A DNA stretch of 64,000 bases from Streptomyces tibetensis (GCF_007655005.1 NZ_SZVW01000013.1:232836-296835), one strand, 5' to 3'; counted from the first letter of the stretch, positions 33,618 to 43,054 are shown. The notes: a model not told the origin generated them from the letters alone. Program-made: numbers and translations.

Positions 33618-35138
33618 TCACCCCGTCAGGTGGGCGACCACCGAGCGCATCGCATGCCGCAGGGCCGGGACCGTTTCCTCAGGTGCGTCCACGGTTTCGA
33701 ACCCATGATGGCCGTTGGGGACATCGACCACTTCGAGTCGCGCTGCGCACTTCTCGGCCGCGGTCACGAACGCTTCCACGGTCGCGGCGATCTCGGGTGC
33801 CTCCCGCCCGGCACGGAGGAGGACGACAGGCAGGGGCCCCGCCTCGTCGACCGCCCTGGCGGGGTGGAAGCGGCTGCCTGCCATTCCCCAGGCGGGAAGG
33901 GGGGCGAGGATGGGGTAGGAGGCGGCCAGGCAGCGCAGCCAGGCGGGAGGCCGGGTGAGCCAGTCCGCGGTGAGGAGGCCGCCGCCGGAGAAGAACCACA
34001 GGGCGATCCGGTCGGCGTCCACCCGGGCGTCGGCCCGCACCAGTTCCACCGAGGCGGCGATGTCCGCGGCGGCCCGTTCGTAGTCCGCGATGTCGTGAAG
34101 ACCGTGGTCGAGGGTTGCGCCGATCATGCCTTCGGCGGCGGCCAAGCGGGCGTAGCCCACCAGGGTCGGCCACTCACGCGGGCGCGGCCGCGCTCCGGCG
34201 GGCACGGGTCCACCGTGCACGAACACCACGGCCGGTCGCGGGCCGTCGCCGTCGGGGACGTACAGATCGACTTGACCCTGGCGGTCGCGAGGCGGCTCGG
34301 GGAGGTCCAGCGGGAACGGGCGCAGGTGAGCGGGCGGCGCATCGTCGCCGACCGGCCGCAGGCGGTGCCCCTCACCGGCCGCGGCCCGCAGCAGGACGTC
34401 TGCCAGTGCGGCGGGACACGACAGCATCGGCCAGTGCCCGGTGGGAAGTTCGAAGAAGGTGACCTGAGGTTGGGTCAGGGCGGCCAGCGCGGGGTCGCCG
34501 AAGTCGACGAGCCTTTGCACCAGGCCGATACTGGCGCCGTTCCCGGCGCACAGCACGCCGGTGAAGGGAACCGCGGCGACCGCTCCGGTCAGCCGCAGCG
34601 GCTGCAGCAGGGTGCCCAGCGGCTGTGGGGCCGCCAACGCGGTCAGCCGCTCCAGGGACGCCCCGTCGACACCATCGGTACTGCCCCAGCGTCCCCATTC
34701 GTCCTGAGCCGGTGGCGCAAGCACGCCCTCCCGCTCGCCTGCCTCGGCGCGTTCGGCCAGCAGCGCGCGAAGCGCCTGGTCCGGCACGGCGGCCAGTGCC
34801 GGAACACCGTTCTGCGGTATCCCGCTGTCCAGGTACACCACGCGTGCGATGCGCTCCGCACGCCTGTCTGCGGCGCCGATCACCGGATGGATGCCGTAGT
34901 CGTGACCCACGAGCACGATCTCCTGCCCGGACGTCACGTCCACCGCGTCGATCGCCGCGATCACGTCCTCGATGTGCGTCTCCAAACCGACGTGCGCCGG
35001 GGTGGCGGGCCGGGCCGGGTCGACGCCCGTCAGCGGCACCGCGTGCGCCGCGCTGCCCGCCGCGACCAGCCGCGCGGCCGTCTCCTGCCAGACATGAGCC
35101 CCGGTGAACACACCCGCCACCATGATGAACACCCGCAC
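33618..35138 (-). CDS. Tandem double alpha/beta hydrolase
   Basis: 506 residues holding two alpha/beta-hydrolase folds in one chain. Domain 1 (about 1-260): VFIMVAGVFTGAHVWQE, elbow VLVGHDYGIHP with Asp80 in the nucleophile position (as in haloalkane dehalogenases and epoxide hydrolases, where it is Ser in esterases), and C-terminal GHWPMLSCP. Domain 2 (about 285-506): PAVVFVHGGP, elbow ALWFFSGGGLLT with Ser, and a late GHHGFETVDAP. GTG 35138 with GGGAGGG just upstream is preferred to ATG 35162. It is read from a MerR-type promoter facing a MerR gene, so it is probably induced by a small toxic compound it degrades. Confidence 0.8.
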   Translation of the reverse strand: MRVFIMVAGVFTGAHVWQETAARLVAAGSAAHAVPLTGVDPARPATPAHVGLETHIEDVIAAIDAVDVTSGQEIVLVGHDYGIHPVIGAADRRAERIARVVYLDSGIPQNGVPALAAVPDQALRALLAERAEAGEREGVLAPPAQDEWGRWGSTDGVDGASLERLTALAAPQPLGTLLQPLRLTGAVAAVPFTGVLCAGNGASIGLVQRLVDFGDPALAALTQPQVTFFELPTGHWPMLSCPAALADVLLRAAAGEGHRLRPVGDDAPPAHLRPFPLDLPEPPRDRQGQVDLYVPDGDGPRPAVVFVHGGPVPAGARPRPREWPTLVGYARLAAAEGMIGATLDHGLHDIADYERAAADIAASVELVRADARVDADRIALWFFSGGGLLTADWLTRPPAWLRCLAASYPILAPLPAWGMAGSRFHPARAVDEAGPLPVVLLRAGREAPEIAATVEAFVTAAEKCAARLEVVDVPNGHHGFETVDAPEETVPALRHAMRSVVAHLTG

Positions 35139-35228
35139 AAAGCCCTCCCCGGACTCGTCCATGACGCCGCGCCGGTCGCGTACGCCATCGTCCGCGGGCG
35201 ACGGCGTCTGCCCGGCCCGCGCCCAGGT

Positions 35229-35259
35229 ACCGTAGGAACTCCCCCTGAGGGAGGTTCAA
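35229..35259 (-). promoter_or_regulatory. MerR-type promoter with 19-bp spacer
   Basis: On the minus strand TTGAAC (35254-35259) and TACGGT (35229-35234) are separated by exactly 19 bases, and the spacer carries an inverted repeat (GAACTCCC...GGGAGGTTC, 35236-35257). Overlong 19-bp spacing with dyad symmetry is the hallmark of MerR-activated promoters. It points at the double hydrolase. Confidence 0.75.
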
Positions 35260-35280
35260 CTGTCCACTTCGCACGAGCAC

Positions 35281-36204
35281 TTGTGGAGCATCGGGGAGCT
35301 CGCCGAGCGGGCCGGTGCCACCGTGAAGACCGTCCGCTTCTATTCCGACCAGGGCCTGCTGCCCGAAGCAGCCCGCACCAGTGGCGGACACCGCCGCTAC
35401 GGCCGCCAGGCGCTGGAACGACTCCAGCTGATCCGCTCCCTGCGCACCCTTGACCTGCCCCTGCCCCAGGTACGCCGCATCCTCGAAGACCAGGAGGCAG
35501 CCGGCCGGGCATTGGAGGGCGCCCTGGACAGCCGTCTGCGAGAGCTCGGCAGTGAGCTGAAGGCGCTGCGCTGGCGGGAAGCGGCACTCCAACTGGTGCG
35601 GGACTGCCCGCCGGCTCAGCGGGCCGGCCGGCTGACGCTGCTCAGCTCGCTGAACACCCCGCCGAGCACCGCACCACTGGCCAGGTTCTGGCGCGCCTGG
35701 CTGCCGGCACGGATGCCGCGCCCGGCAACCGCGGCATTCCTGGAGGCGGCCGTCCCCCAGCCGCCCGACGAACCGCACCCGTCCCAGGTGCTCGCCTTCG
35801 CCCGCCTGCATGCGATGACGACGGCTCCCTGCCCAGGCGGTCGGCAGCCCCAGCCGGAGATACACCGAGCAGCAGGGGCCGACGGTGCCGTCCTGCTGTA
35901 CGCGGGCCTCATCGAAGCCTTCGAACTCGCAGCCCCACACGTGCGCCGGGCACAGGACCCGCAGCCGGGCGAGGCCCTGGACGCCTACGTCGCGGCGTAC
36001 GCCAGCGCCTACCGCAGCCGTGACACCGACGAGTTCCGCCGCTCGCTGGCGACCCGTCTGTCGGCCGAGGCACGGCTGGACCGGTACTGGGAACTCGCCT
36101 CCGTCGTCCTGACCCCGCCCGGCAGCCGCCCGCAGCCGACCCCGGGCTCCGCGGACGACTGGCTGCGTGCGGCACTGCAGCTGGACAACGCGGGAGCAGC
36201 GTGA
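35281..36204 (+). CDS. MerR-family transcriptional regulator
   Basis: 307 residues. The N-terminal MerR winged helix (WSIGELAERAGATVKTVRFYSDQGLLPEAAR) is followed by a dimerisation coiled coil and a C-terminal effector domain of about 200 residues, larger than metal sensors and typical of drug-sensing types. Start TTG 35281; a CTG at 35260 preceded by GGGAGG is an alternative with a better ribosome site, although it overlaps the operator. It diverges from the double hydrolase across a promoter with 19-bp spacer, so it is its probable activator and also represses itself. Confidence 0.85.
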   Translation: MWSIGELAERAGATVKTVRFYSDQGLLPEAARTSGGHRRYGRQALERLQLIRSLRTLDLPLPQVRRILEDQEAAGRALEGALDSRLRELGSELKALRWREAALQLVRDCPPAQRAGRLTLLSSLNTPPSTAPLARFWRAWLPARMPRPATAAFLEAAVPQPPDEPHPSQVLAFARLHAMTTAPCPGGRQPQPEIHRAAGADGAVLLYAGLIEAFELAAPHVRRAQDPQPGEALDAYVAAYASAYRSRDTDEFRRSLATRLSAEARLDRYWELASVVLTPPGSRPQPTPGSADDWLRAALQLDNAGAA

Positions 36205-36310
36205 AGCACGTCCCACGAGACGCTTGGCGACATTCCACTCGTACGCTGCGATGTCGGCGGCATCCGGGAGAAGGCCGGACTACCGGCCCGGCATGTCGGA
36301 GCAGGGCCGC

Positions 36311-37084
36311 TCAACGCACCGGGAAGCCACAGGAGTAGCCCTGCTCCTTGAGCCAGGGGAGGATCCGCCGCAGCGCCTCGACGGTCTGGGACCGGTCGCC
36401 GCCCGCATCGTGGAAGAGAAGCGTCGGCCCGTTGGGCAGTTCCCGCTCCACGGTGGCGACGATGGCGTCCGTGCCGGGCCGCTCGAAGTCCTTGCTGTCC
36501 ACGTTCCAGCCCAGCGGCCGCATCCCCCGGGACGCGGCGAGCTTGCGGCTGTACGGGGTGAAGGCTCCGCCGGGCGCCCGGTAATACATCGGCCGGACAC
36601 CTCCGGACGCCTTGGTGATCATGCGTTCGGCGTCGAGGATCTGCCGTGACTGGTAGGCGTGGGAGTTCTTGTCCATGGCGGTGTCGTGCGACACGGAGTG
36701 GTCGCACAGCCGATGCCCGTCCGCGACGACCTTCTTCACGAGGTCCGGGTGCGCCTGCGCCTGCGTTCCCACCATGCAGAACGTGGCCTTCACCCCGTAC
36801 TCCCGCAGCACGTCGAGCACTTGAGGGGTCCACACGGGGTCGGGGCCGTCGTCGATGGTGACGTTGACGCCACGCGCCCCCTTCTCTGAGGCGTGCGCGA
36901 TGCTGACGGCCACCGGCTCGGTGTCACCGGCGGGCGAGACGGAGGCCGTTGCGTTCGGTGCCGACGTGCCGGTGGCGCCGGCCTGCGCGGTCCACACCGA
37001 CGCGCCGGTGGCGAGCACCGTCACCCCGAGCGCCGCCCCGATGACCTTGCCGTACCAGCCCCGCCCACCACCGTGCCGCGCCAT
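36311..37084 (-). CDS. Secreted polysaccharide deacetylase (NodB domain)
   Basis: 257 residues with an N-terminal membrane anchor or signal (VIGAALGVTVLATGASVWTAQA). NodB fold: motif 1 TIDDGPDP (Asp pair), motif 2 HSVSHDTAM (metal histidines), motif 3 RAPGGAFTPYSR, motif 4 GWNVDSKDFE and motif 5 LLFHDAGG. It should N-deacetylate chitin- or peptidoglycan-type sugars outside the cell. ATG 37084. Not obviously part of the lipid-type genes downstream. Confidence 0.88.
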   Translation of the reverse strand: MARHGGGRGWYGKVIGAALGVTVLATGASVWTAQAGATGTSAPNATASVSPAGDTEPVAVSIAHASEKGARGVNVTIDDGPDPVWTPQVLDVLREYGVKATFCMVGTQAQAHPDLVKKVVADGHRLCDHSVSHDTAMDKNSHAYQSRQILDAERMITKASGGVRPMYYRAPGGAFTPYSRKLAASRGMRPLGWNVDSKDFERPGTDAIVATVERELPNGPTLLFHDAGGDRSQTVEALRRILPWLKEQGYSCGFPVR

Positions 37085-37279
37085 GTCCGCCCCGCTCTTT
37101 CGAAGTTCCTCGCCCGATCCCGGCCACCTGACAGGACGAGGGACGACGACTGGGGGATCCCTCCGTTACGGATCTCGGACAATTCCGCAGGGGGGCACGG
37201 ACAAACCGGCACCGCATCCACCCCGGCAGAGTACGGCCCGGTCGCTTGGCCGCCCCCTCAGCCTCGATCTGCCCGCCGC

Positions 37280-38083
37280 TCACCCCAGCACCACGGCCAC
37301 CGCCAACGCCCCGACGAGTGAGTCGATCCGGTCCAGCAGGCCTCCCGCTCCCGCCAACCACCGGCCCGAGTCCTTGACCCCGGCACCGCGCTTGACGAGG
37401 GACTCCACCAAGTCACCCGCCGGTCCGCCGACGGCCACCGCGGCCGCCGCCGGCCAACTCCACGCCGACAGCAGCGCGAGTACCGCGAGGCCCGCCGCCG
37501 CACCGCACAGCGTGCCGCTCCACCGCTTGGCCGGGGACAGCGGCGACAACCGGGGCCCGCCCAGCCGCCTTCCGGTGAAGTAGGCCACCACGTCGGCGAC
37601 CGACACGGCAGCGAACAGCGCCAGGCCGAGCGTCCCCAGCGGCACCAACACGGCCAGCACGCCCAGCCAGACCAAGCCGAGCAGACCGGTGCCGAGCCGT
37701 CGCAGTCCGTCCTCCGCATCGCCGGCCACCAGCGGTACGGCGACCAGTGCGAGCGCCCCGACGGCGCCCACCCGCCAGACCTGGTCCGGCGCCGATGCCG
37801 CGGCGACGACCAACCCCGTGACGGCCGCGGCGAGCACCGCCCGGTCGACGCGCGGGAGTCGAGCCAGCACCCCGAACTCCAGCACCGCGACCACCGCGAC
37901 GACTCCGGCGAGCAGGGCGATCCCAGGCCGCCCCCACCAGAACGCGGCGGTCACCAGCGGCACACCCACGGCCCACGCACACCACCGGACCAGCAACTCC
38001 CGCCGCCGCGACGTCCCCACCGCCACGCCGCTCACCAGCAGGGCGCCGCCCAGCCACGGCACCAGAGCGGCCACCGAGGTCAC
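37280..38083 (-). CDS. CdsA-like CTP:phosphatidate cytidylyltransferase family protein
   Basis: 267 residues, seven to eight membrane helices. The C-terminal signature SVADVVAYFTGRRLGGPRLSPLSPAKRWSGTLCG and GDLVESLVKRGAGVKDSGRWLAGAGGLLDRIDS matches CDP-diglyceride synthetases, including the catalytic Asp residues. It should activate a lipid phosphate with CTP. GTG 38083 overlaps the upstream gene's stop (GTGA), so it is translationally coupled to the GNAT-aminotransferase. A housekeeping cdsA is normally elsewhere; this copy is probably pathway-specific. Confidence 0.85.
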   Translation of the reverse strand: MTSVAALVPWLGGALLVSGVAVGTSRRRELLVRWCAWAVGVPLVTAAFWWGRPGIALLAGVVAVVAVLEFGVLARLPRVDRAVLAAAVTGLVVAAASAPDQVWRVGAVGALALVAVPLVAGDAEDGLRRLGTGLLGLVWLGVLAVLVPLGTLGLALFAAVSVADVVAYFTGRRLGGPRLSPLSPAKRWSGTLCGAAAGLAVLALLSAWSWPAAAAVAVGGPAGDLVESLVKRGAGVKDSGRWLAGAGGLLDRIDSLVGALAVAVVLG

Positions 38084-39837
38084 TGAGCCGCCCCGACGCC
38101 CGGCACAGCGCAGGGACGCGCGCGCAGTTCACCGAGGGCGGCCCGGAAGGCGTCCACGATGCGCCCGTTCTCGCCGGTGTCGCGGACCGCTACGCGCACG
38201 GTGCGGCCCTCGTAAGCCGACGACAGCGGCGACAGGTCCCGCAGGTACACACCGTGGTGCCGGCACTCCGCGACCAGAGAGGCGGCGCTCGGCCCGCCCC
38301 ACGGCAGGGTCAGGGAAAGGAAGTTGGCCACCGACTCCTCGACCGTGACCGAGGCGTCCACCGCGGCCAGGTCGGCGGCGAGCCGACGGCGCAGCTCGTG
38401 CGTGCGCCGCAGCGCGGTCGCGTAGTACGCCGGGTCGCGCAGTGCCGCCACGGCCGCGAGCTGGGCCGGAAGCCCGACCGCCCAGGGCGGCGTCCACCTG
38501 TTCAGCTCCGCCGCCGTACCCGGCTCGGTCACTAGATACGCGGCCCGCACGCCGGACAGGGCATACGTCTTCGACATCGAGGTGCAGACCACCACGCGCG
38601 GGTCCCGCGCGGCGAACGGGGCGAGCGACTCGGCGGGATCGACGTAGCCGAGGTACGCCTCGTCGATCCACCACCGCGTCCGGGCCGGGGCAGCGGTGAT
38701 CACCTCACGCAGCTCGGCGGCCGGTGCATGGCGGCCGGTCGGGTTGTTCGGGTTGACCACGACCACAAGGTCGTACGCCCCGTCGACGACGGCCGCCGAC
38801 AACCTGACCGGATCGATGCGCCAGCCCTCGTCGCGCCGCAGCCGAAACCGGTCCACGCGGCAGCCGATCACCCGCTCCGTGACATGGGCGTACTCGCCGT
38901 ACCCGGGGTCCATCAGCAGAACCCGGCTCGTCGATGTCAGCCACCGGCCGAAGGCCCGGAAGATCAGGTCGGAAGAGCCGGCGCCCACCGCGAGCGTCCC
39001 CGGGGGCAGGCCGCGGACCGCGGCGACCTCCGCGAGCAAGCCCTCCGCACCGGTCGGTGGTGAGGTGCGGGCGACCCACCCCACGTCCTCGGCGAGGGCG
39101 GCGCGCGCCCCGGGGGCCGGTGGGAACCAGGCGTCGAGCACGTCGGCCGCGACCACCTCGTGACGCCGTTCGAGCGTGCGGAAGTCCGTGCCCACCGCGG
39201 TGAACGAGGCCCCACCGTGCTCGCAGCCGTCCGGCCGGGGCGCGAACGGCGTGTCCAGCTGCCAGTCCACCCCGGCCGCCAACCGGGCCAGGGTCGCCGC
39301 ATGCCGCCCTGCGGCACACCGCGACAGTTCCGCCACCTCCCCCGTCAGCACTTCGAAGTCGACCGCCCCGCTGCGGACGGTACGGCCGACGGGACGCAGA
39401 CCCGCCGCCCGGTACATGCCGACCAGGTCGGCACGGCCCATCGCCACCACCCGCCGCCCGCCCCGGGACGCGATCCAGCGCAGCGCCGCATACATCAGCA
39501 GTGCGCCTGCCGCGCCCACCCGCGCGTCGGGCTCGACGGTGAGCAGCCGCACCTCGAAGACGTCGGCCTCGTCGAGGAGCGGGAGCTCCGCCCGGCTCAG
39601 GTACTTGTCCAGCCCGTACCGGCCGGCCCACGGCGGCGTCACGCTCACGAACCCGGCACGATCCGCACCCCGTGCCGCGACCAGGTAGACGTTGTCGCCG
39701 TCCAGCCCGTCGACCAGCCGCCCCTCGGCATTGGGCACGTGCTGGCCCAACTCCTGCGCGTAGACGCGGTGCCGCAGTTCATGAATCCAGGACATGTCGC
39801 CGGCTGTGGCGGAACGCAGACTGAGGGCACGGGCCAT
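38080..39837 (-). CDS. GNAT acyltransferase-PLP aminotransferase fusion
   Basis: 585 residues. The N-terminal domain (about 1-190) has a LuxI/FeeM-like GNAT shape: IHELRHRVYAQELGQHVPN, YLVAARGADRAGFVSVT, FEVRLLTVEPDARVGAAGALLMYAALRW. The C-terminal domain (about 240-585) is a fold-type I aminotransferase related to histidinol-phosphate aminotransferase: AVGAGSSDLIFRAF, VNPNNPTGR, WWIDEAYLGYV, PLP lysine in TSMSKTYALSGVRAAY. Likely joint acylation/amination of one small metabolite. ATG 39837 follows GAAGAGG. It overlaps the CdsA-like gene. Confidence 0.83.
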   Translation of the reverse strand: MARALSLRSATAGDMSWIHELRHRVYAQELGQHVPNAEGRLVDGLDGDNVYLVAARGADRAGFVSVTPPWAGRYGLDKYLSRAELPLLDEADVFEVRLLTVEPDARVGAAGALLMYAALRWIASRGGRRVVAMGRADLVGMYRAAGLRPVGRTVRSGAVDFEVLTGEVAELSRCAAGRHAATLARLAAGVDWQLDTPFAPRPDGCEHGGASFTAVGTDFRTLERRHEVVAADVLDAWFPPAPGARAALAEDVGWVARTSPPTGAEGLLAEVAAVRGLPPGTLAVGAGSSDLIFRAFGRWLTSTSRVLLMDPGYGEYAHVTERVIGCRVDRFRLRRDEGWRIDPVRLSAAVVDGAYDLVVVVNPNNPTGRHAPAAELREVITAAPARTRWWIDEAYLGYVDPAESLAPFAARDPRVVVCTSMSKTYALSGVRAAYLVTEPGTAAELNRWTPPWAVGLPAQLAAVAALRDPAYYATALRRTHELRRRLAADLAAVDASVTVEESVANFLSLTLPWGGPSAASLVAECRHHGVYLRDLSPLSSAYEGRTVRVAVRDTGENGRIVDAFRAALGELRARPCAVPGVGAAQ

Positions 39838-40015
39838 CGGAACCTCTTCGTACGGGGACAAGGCGGTCCAGTGTGGCTGCGACCGGCCCGCGGGCAGCAG
39901 GGGCGGACAGCTCGGACAGTGTGAGTACGCGTACTCAGGCGCTTCCGCCCGCCGGTGTCCAGGCCGCTGCGGTCCCGTTCCCCGGAACGTTCCGTGCCCT
40001 ACGCGGCGCGCACCC

Positions 40016-40777
40016 TCATGCCCGGCGGACCGCGTATCCCAGGTACGTCACGACCGGCCTGCTCTCCGGCTCGAGCACCATGCCGACGAGCTCCGGCAGC
40101 TGATCATCGGTCAGCGTGCCCCGCCGGCGCCCGCGCGTCGCGCGCACCAGACTGCGTACGTCGCGCGGCTTGAACGACGAGACGTCCTTTGCGGACAGTC
40201 CCGCCCGGTCGAGGGACTCGGCAAGCTCGACGGGGCGGCGCAGCCGGTGAGCGGCGTAGCGGCCCCGGGGCATGATCCGTGTGCTCGGGACGGTCTGGAA
40301 GGCGCCGAGGTAGACAAGACGGGACACGGGGGTGCGGTTCACCGTGTCGTAGACGAAAGCACCACCGGGGCGCAGCACGCGTGCCGCCTCCTTGAGGACC
40401 GCATCCGGCCGTTCGGTGATCTCGAGGGTGTCGGCGCAGTACACGAGGTCGAAAGAGCTGTCCGCGAGGTCGAGTTCCTCGGCAGGCGTCGTGAGGTACG
40501 TGACGCCCAGTCCGCCGTCCGTGTCCAGGGCGAGGGCCGTGGCGGCGGGGGACGGATCGGCTCCCACGGCCTCGAACCCGAGTCGGGCGAGACCGCGGGC
40601 CAGAAGGCCGCGCCCGCTGCCGACGACGAGCGCCCGGCTGCCGGCCGCCGCGAGGCTCAGCTCCCCGAGCACGCGCCGCAGGTACTCCATCCGTACGGAC
40701 TGGAAGGTCACGGCACGGATATGGCGCCCGTCGACGGCCGCGGGCGAGTCGAGTGCGATGTGCGGGGCGGTGGGCAT
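40016..40777 (-). CDS. UbiG-like SAM-dependent methyltransferase
   Basis: 253 residues. Motif I ALVVGSGRGLLARGLARLG, motif II DLVYCADTLEI, motif III RPGGAFVYDTVNR. Closest remembered fold: UbiG/Coq3-type O-methyltransferases. ATG 40777 follows GGGAG. It precedes the GNAT-aminotransferase/CdsA operon on the same strand with 178 bases between, so it may act in the same pathway, though a separate promoter is possible. Confidence 0.8.
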   Translation of the reverse strand: MPTAPHIALDSPAAVDGRHIRAVTFQSVRMEYLRRVLGELSLAAAGSRALVVGSGRGLLARGLARLGFEAVGADPSPAATALALDTDGGLGVTYLTTPAEELDLADSSFDLVYCADTLEITERPDAVLKEAARVLRPGGAFVYDTVNRTPVSRLVYLGAFQTVPSTRIMPRGRYAAHRLRRPVELAESLDRAGLSAKDVSSFKPRDVRSLVRATRGRRRGTLTDDQLPELVGMVLEPESRPVVTYLGYAVRRA

Positions 40778-41038
40778 GGCAGGCTCCCTCGACGATCAGG
40801 TTCAGGTTCCCACAAGAAACCTCGGCCCTGACGAGTCCCCTCAAGTTCGAGCACCATCTCTCGAAACCGGCACCGGGTCTCGAGCGGCCCCCTGACAGTG
40901 CTGTGCAGCGAAAGTGCCGTGCAGCGCGATGAATTGGAGGCCGGGACGGACGTCGAGCGGCGGGTGCGGCCGGCCGGCGAGGAGGGATGAAACTGCGCTG
41001 ACAGGCCGTTGAACGCGGCGCCCCGCAGACTCCGGGGC
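40778..41038. other. Intergenic region between methyltransferase and ABC-ATPase remnant
   Basis: 261 bases carrying the methyltransferase promoter region. A short direct repeat (CGAAAGTGCCGTGCAGCG) recurs imperfectly near 40900-40925. No gene seen. Confidence 0.4.
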
Positions 41039-41395
41039 ATGACGACAACGACCCACATCTCCGCCATCGCCGCCACGGCGCTGCGGAAGTCCTTCGGGAA
41101 CAAGTCCGTCCTCGACGGCATCGACCTGCACGTGGCAACGGGCACGGTCTCGCCCCCCTGCTCGGCCCGAACGGCGCAGGCAAGACCACCGCCGTCAAGA
41201 TCCTCTCCACCCTGATCATCGCCGACGCCGGTGACATCCGGGTAGGCGGCCACGACCTCGCCACCGACCCGCGGTCCGTGCGGGCCGCGATCGGTGTCAC
41301 CGGCCAGTTCTCCGCCGTGGACGGCCCGATCACCGGCGAGGAGAACATGCTCCTCATGGCGGACCTGCACCACCTGCCCAGGTTCCGCGCTGGTT
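41039..41395 (+). pseudogene. DrrA-type ABC transporter ATPase, frameshifted and truncated
   Basis: Begins as a normal daunorubicin-resistance ATPase (ATG 41039, ALRKSFGNKSVLDGIDLHVATGTV). The frame is broken near 41150, just before the Walker A. In the next frame the homology resumes: LLGPNGAGKTTAVKILSTLI, GGHDLATDPRSVRAAIGVTGQ, LTADENMLL-like. It stops near 41390 in unrelated sequence, so at least two-thirds of the protein is gone. It abuts an antisense secreted-protein remnant. Confidence 0.8.
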
Positions 41396-41536
41396 CGGGG
41401 CGTGGGTCGCGCGATCGGTGGTGGCCATCACCTGGTCGGTGTTGATCGTTGCGGGTGTGGCCTGCGCGGGTGTCGCGAGCGCCGTGACACCCAGCGCACC
41501 CAGCGATCCCGCCACCGCCGCGGACCCCACCGCCAC
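41354..41536 (-). pseudogene. Truncated secreted-protein N-terminus
   Basis: From ATG 41536 a signal-peptide-like stretch (VAGSLGALGVTALATPAQA) is followed by 20 residues, then unrelated sequence. It reads as the first 40 codons of a secreted protein cut off by the deletion that also ended the DrrA fragment. No family named. Confidence 0.45.
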
Positions 41537-41545
41537 GCGGCCTGG

Positions 41546-43054
41546 TCACGGCGGCTCGTCCCCTCGGTGCCGCTCCTGGCGCAGCACCTCGTCGAGGTCG
41601 CCCAGCCGCTCCAGACCCTGCACCGCGCGCCGCATGCGGGCGTTGCCGGACAACCGGTGCCGGTGCCGGTGCAGAAAAGCCCAGTACCCGGCGGTGAAGG
41701 GGCACGCGTGCGGGCCGGTGCGGTCGGTGGGCCGGAAGGCGCAGCCGTCACACAGGTCGCTCATGCGGTGGATGTAGGCGCCCCCGGACGTGTAAGGCTT
41801 GGTGGTCATCCGGCCGCCGTCCGCGTACTGGGACATGCCGACCACGTTCGGCACCATCACCCAGTCGTAGCCGTCGACGAAGCAGCGGTGGAACCAGTCG
41901 GTGACGGCGGCCGGGTCCCACCCGCGCTGCAGCGCGTGGCTGCCCAGCACCATCAGGCGGGGGATGTGGTGCGTCCATCCGGTGTCCCGGACCTGGGCGA
42001 GCGCTTCGGACAGACAGCGGGCGGTGACCGCGTCCGCGTCGAGTTCGCTGAAGTAGGCCGGCAGTCCTCGCGAGTGCCCGAGAGCGTTGCCGTGCCGGTA
42101 GTCCTCGCCGAAGTGCCAGTACAGCTGCCAGACGTACTCCCGCCAGCCCGCGACCTGCCGGACGAACCCCTCGGCACTGTTCACCGGGACGGTGCCCTCC
42201 CGCCAGGCGCGCTCGGCGCGTTCCACGCACTCGGCGGGGTGCAGCAGCCCCAGATTCATCGAGGACGACAGCAGACTGTGGGCCATCACCGGGTCGCCGG
42301 CCAGCATCGCGTCCTCGTACGGTCCGAAGGCGGACAGCCGGTGCGCCACGAAGCGGCGCAGCGCCGACAGGGCCTCGCGCCGGGTGGCGGGGAAGCGGCG
42401 GGGGCCGTCCCGACCGACGAACCGCACCCCGTCCTCGCGCTCCCACCGGTCGAGGTCCTGACGCACCTCGGCGTCGATGTCGTCCTCCCGCGGCCGGTAC
42501 GGTCCGGGCACCTCCAGTGCGGTGGCACCGCGCGGCGGCGGCTCGCGGTTGGCGTGATCGTGGTTGAACCGGCCCCCGGCCGGGCTGCCACCGTCCATCA
42601 GCAGGTCGTGCCGCTCACGCACCCAGCGGTAGAAGTTCTCCTGGAGCAGCCGCCGCCCACCGAGCTCCCCGGCCCACCCGGCGAACTCCCCGTGCGCGAC
42701 GAGGAAGCCTCGGGCGGGCAGAACCCGCACCCCCGGCAAGGAGCGCACCAGCCGCAGCGCCGCGTACGAGGTGGGGTGGCACACGGTCACCGGGGCGTCG
42801 TCCACCGCCCGGCGCAGACCCTCGCGATAGGTCTCCGCCCGCACGTAGGTCACGCGCTCACCCAGCTCCGCCGCGCGGTGCCGCATCGCCGAGAGCACCA
42901 GGTGGGCCTTGGCGCGGTGAAAACGCCTGCGCCGGAAGACCGACCTCGCTTCGATCATCACCACAGGCGCCCCGTGCTCGGGGCCCTGTTCACCGGCGGG
43001 AGTGAGGAAATGCGGGCCGAGCTGGTCGCCGAAGAGCCAGTGCGGGGTGGACAT
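41546..43054 (-). CDS. FeS-type cryptochrome/photolyase-related protein (FeS-BCP/PhrB-like)
   Basis: 502 residues. N-terminal Rossmann-like photolyase domain (HWLFGDQLGPHFL) and a helical FAD domain (RFNHDHANREPP near 195, WREYVWQLYWHF, HHIPRLMVLGSHALQRGWDP, WVMVPNVVGMSQYADGG). Cysteines MSDLCDGCAFRP and HACPFTAGYW fit the [4Fe-4S] site of bacterial cryptochrome/(6-4) photolyases, probably with one more Cys upstream (RCFVDGYDW). It may repair (6-4) photoproducts in light. ATG 43054 with GGAAGG upstream. Confidence 0.88.
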   Translation of the reverse strand: MSTPHWLFGDQLGPHFLTPAGEQGPEHGAPVVMIEARSVFRRRRFHRAKAHLVLSAMRHRAAELGERVTYVRAETYREGLRRAVDDAPVTVCHPTSYAALRLVRSLPGVRVLPARGFLVAHGEFAGWAGELGGRRLLQENFYRWVRERHDLLMDGGSPAGGRFNHDHANREPPPRGATALEVPGPYRPREDDIDAEVRQDLDRWEREDGVRFVGRDGPRRFPATRREALSALRRFVAHRLSAFGPYEDAMLAGDPVMAHSLLSSSMNLGLLHPAECVERAERAWREGTVPVNSAEGFVRQVAGWREYVWQLYWHFGEDYRHGNALGHSRGLPAYFSELDADAVTARCLSEALAQVRDTGWTHHIPRLMVLGSHALQRGWDPAAVTDWFHRCFVDGYDWVMVPNVVGMSQYADGGRMTTKPYTSGGAYIHRMSDLCDGCAFRPTDRTGPHACPFTAGYWAFLHRHRHRLSGNARMRRAVQGLERLGDLDEVLRQERHRGDEPP

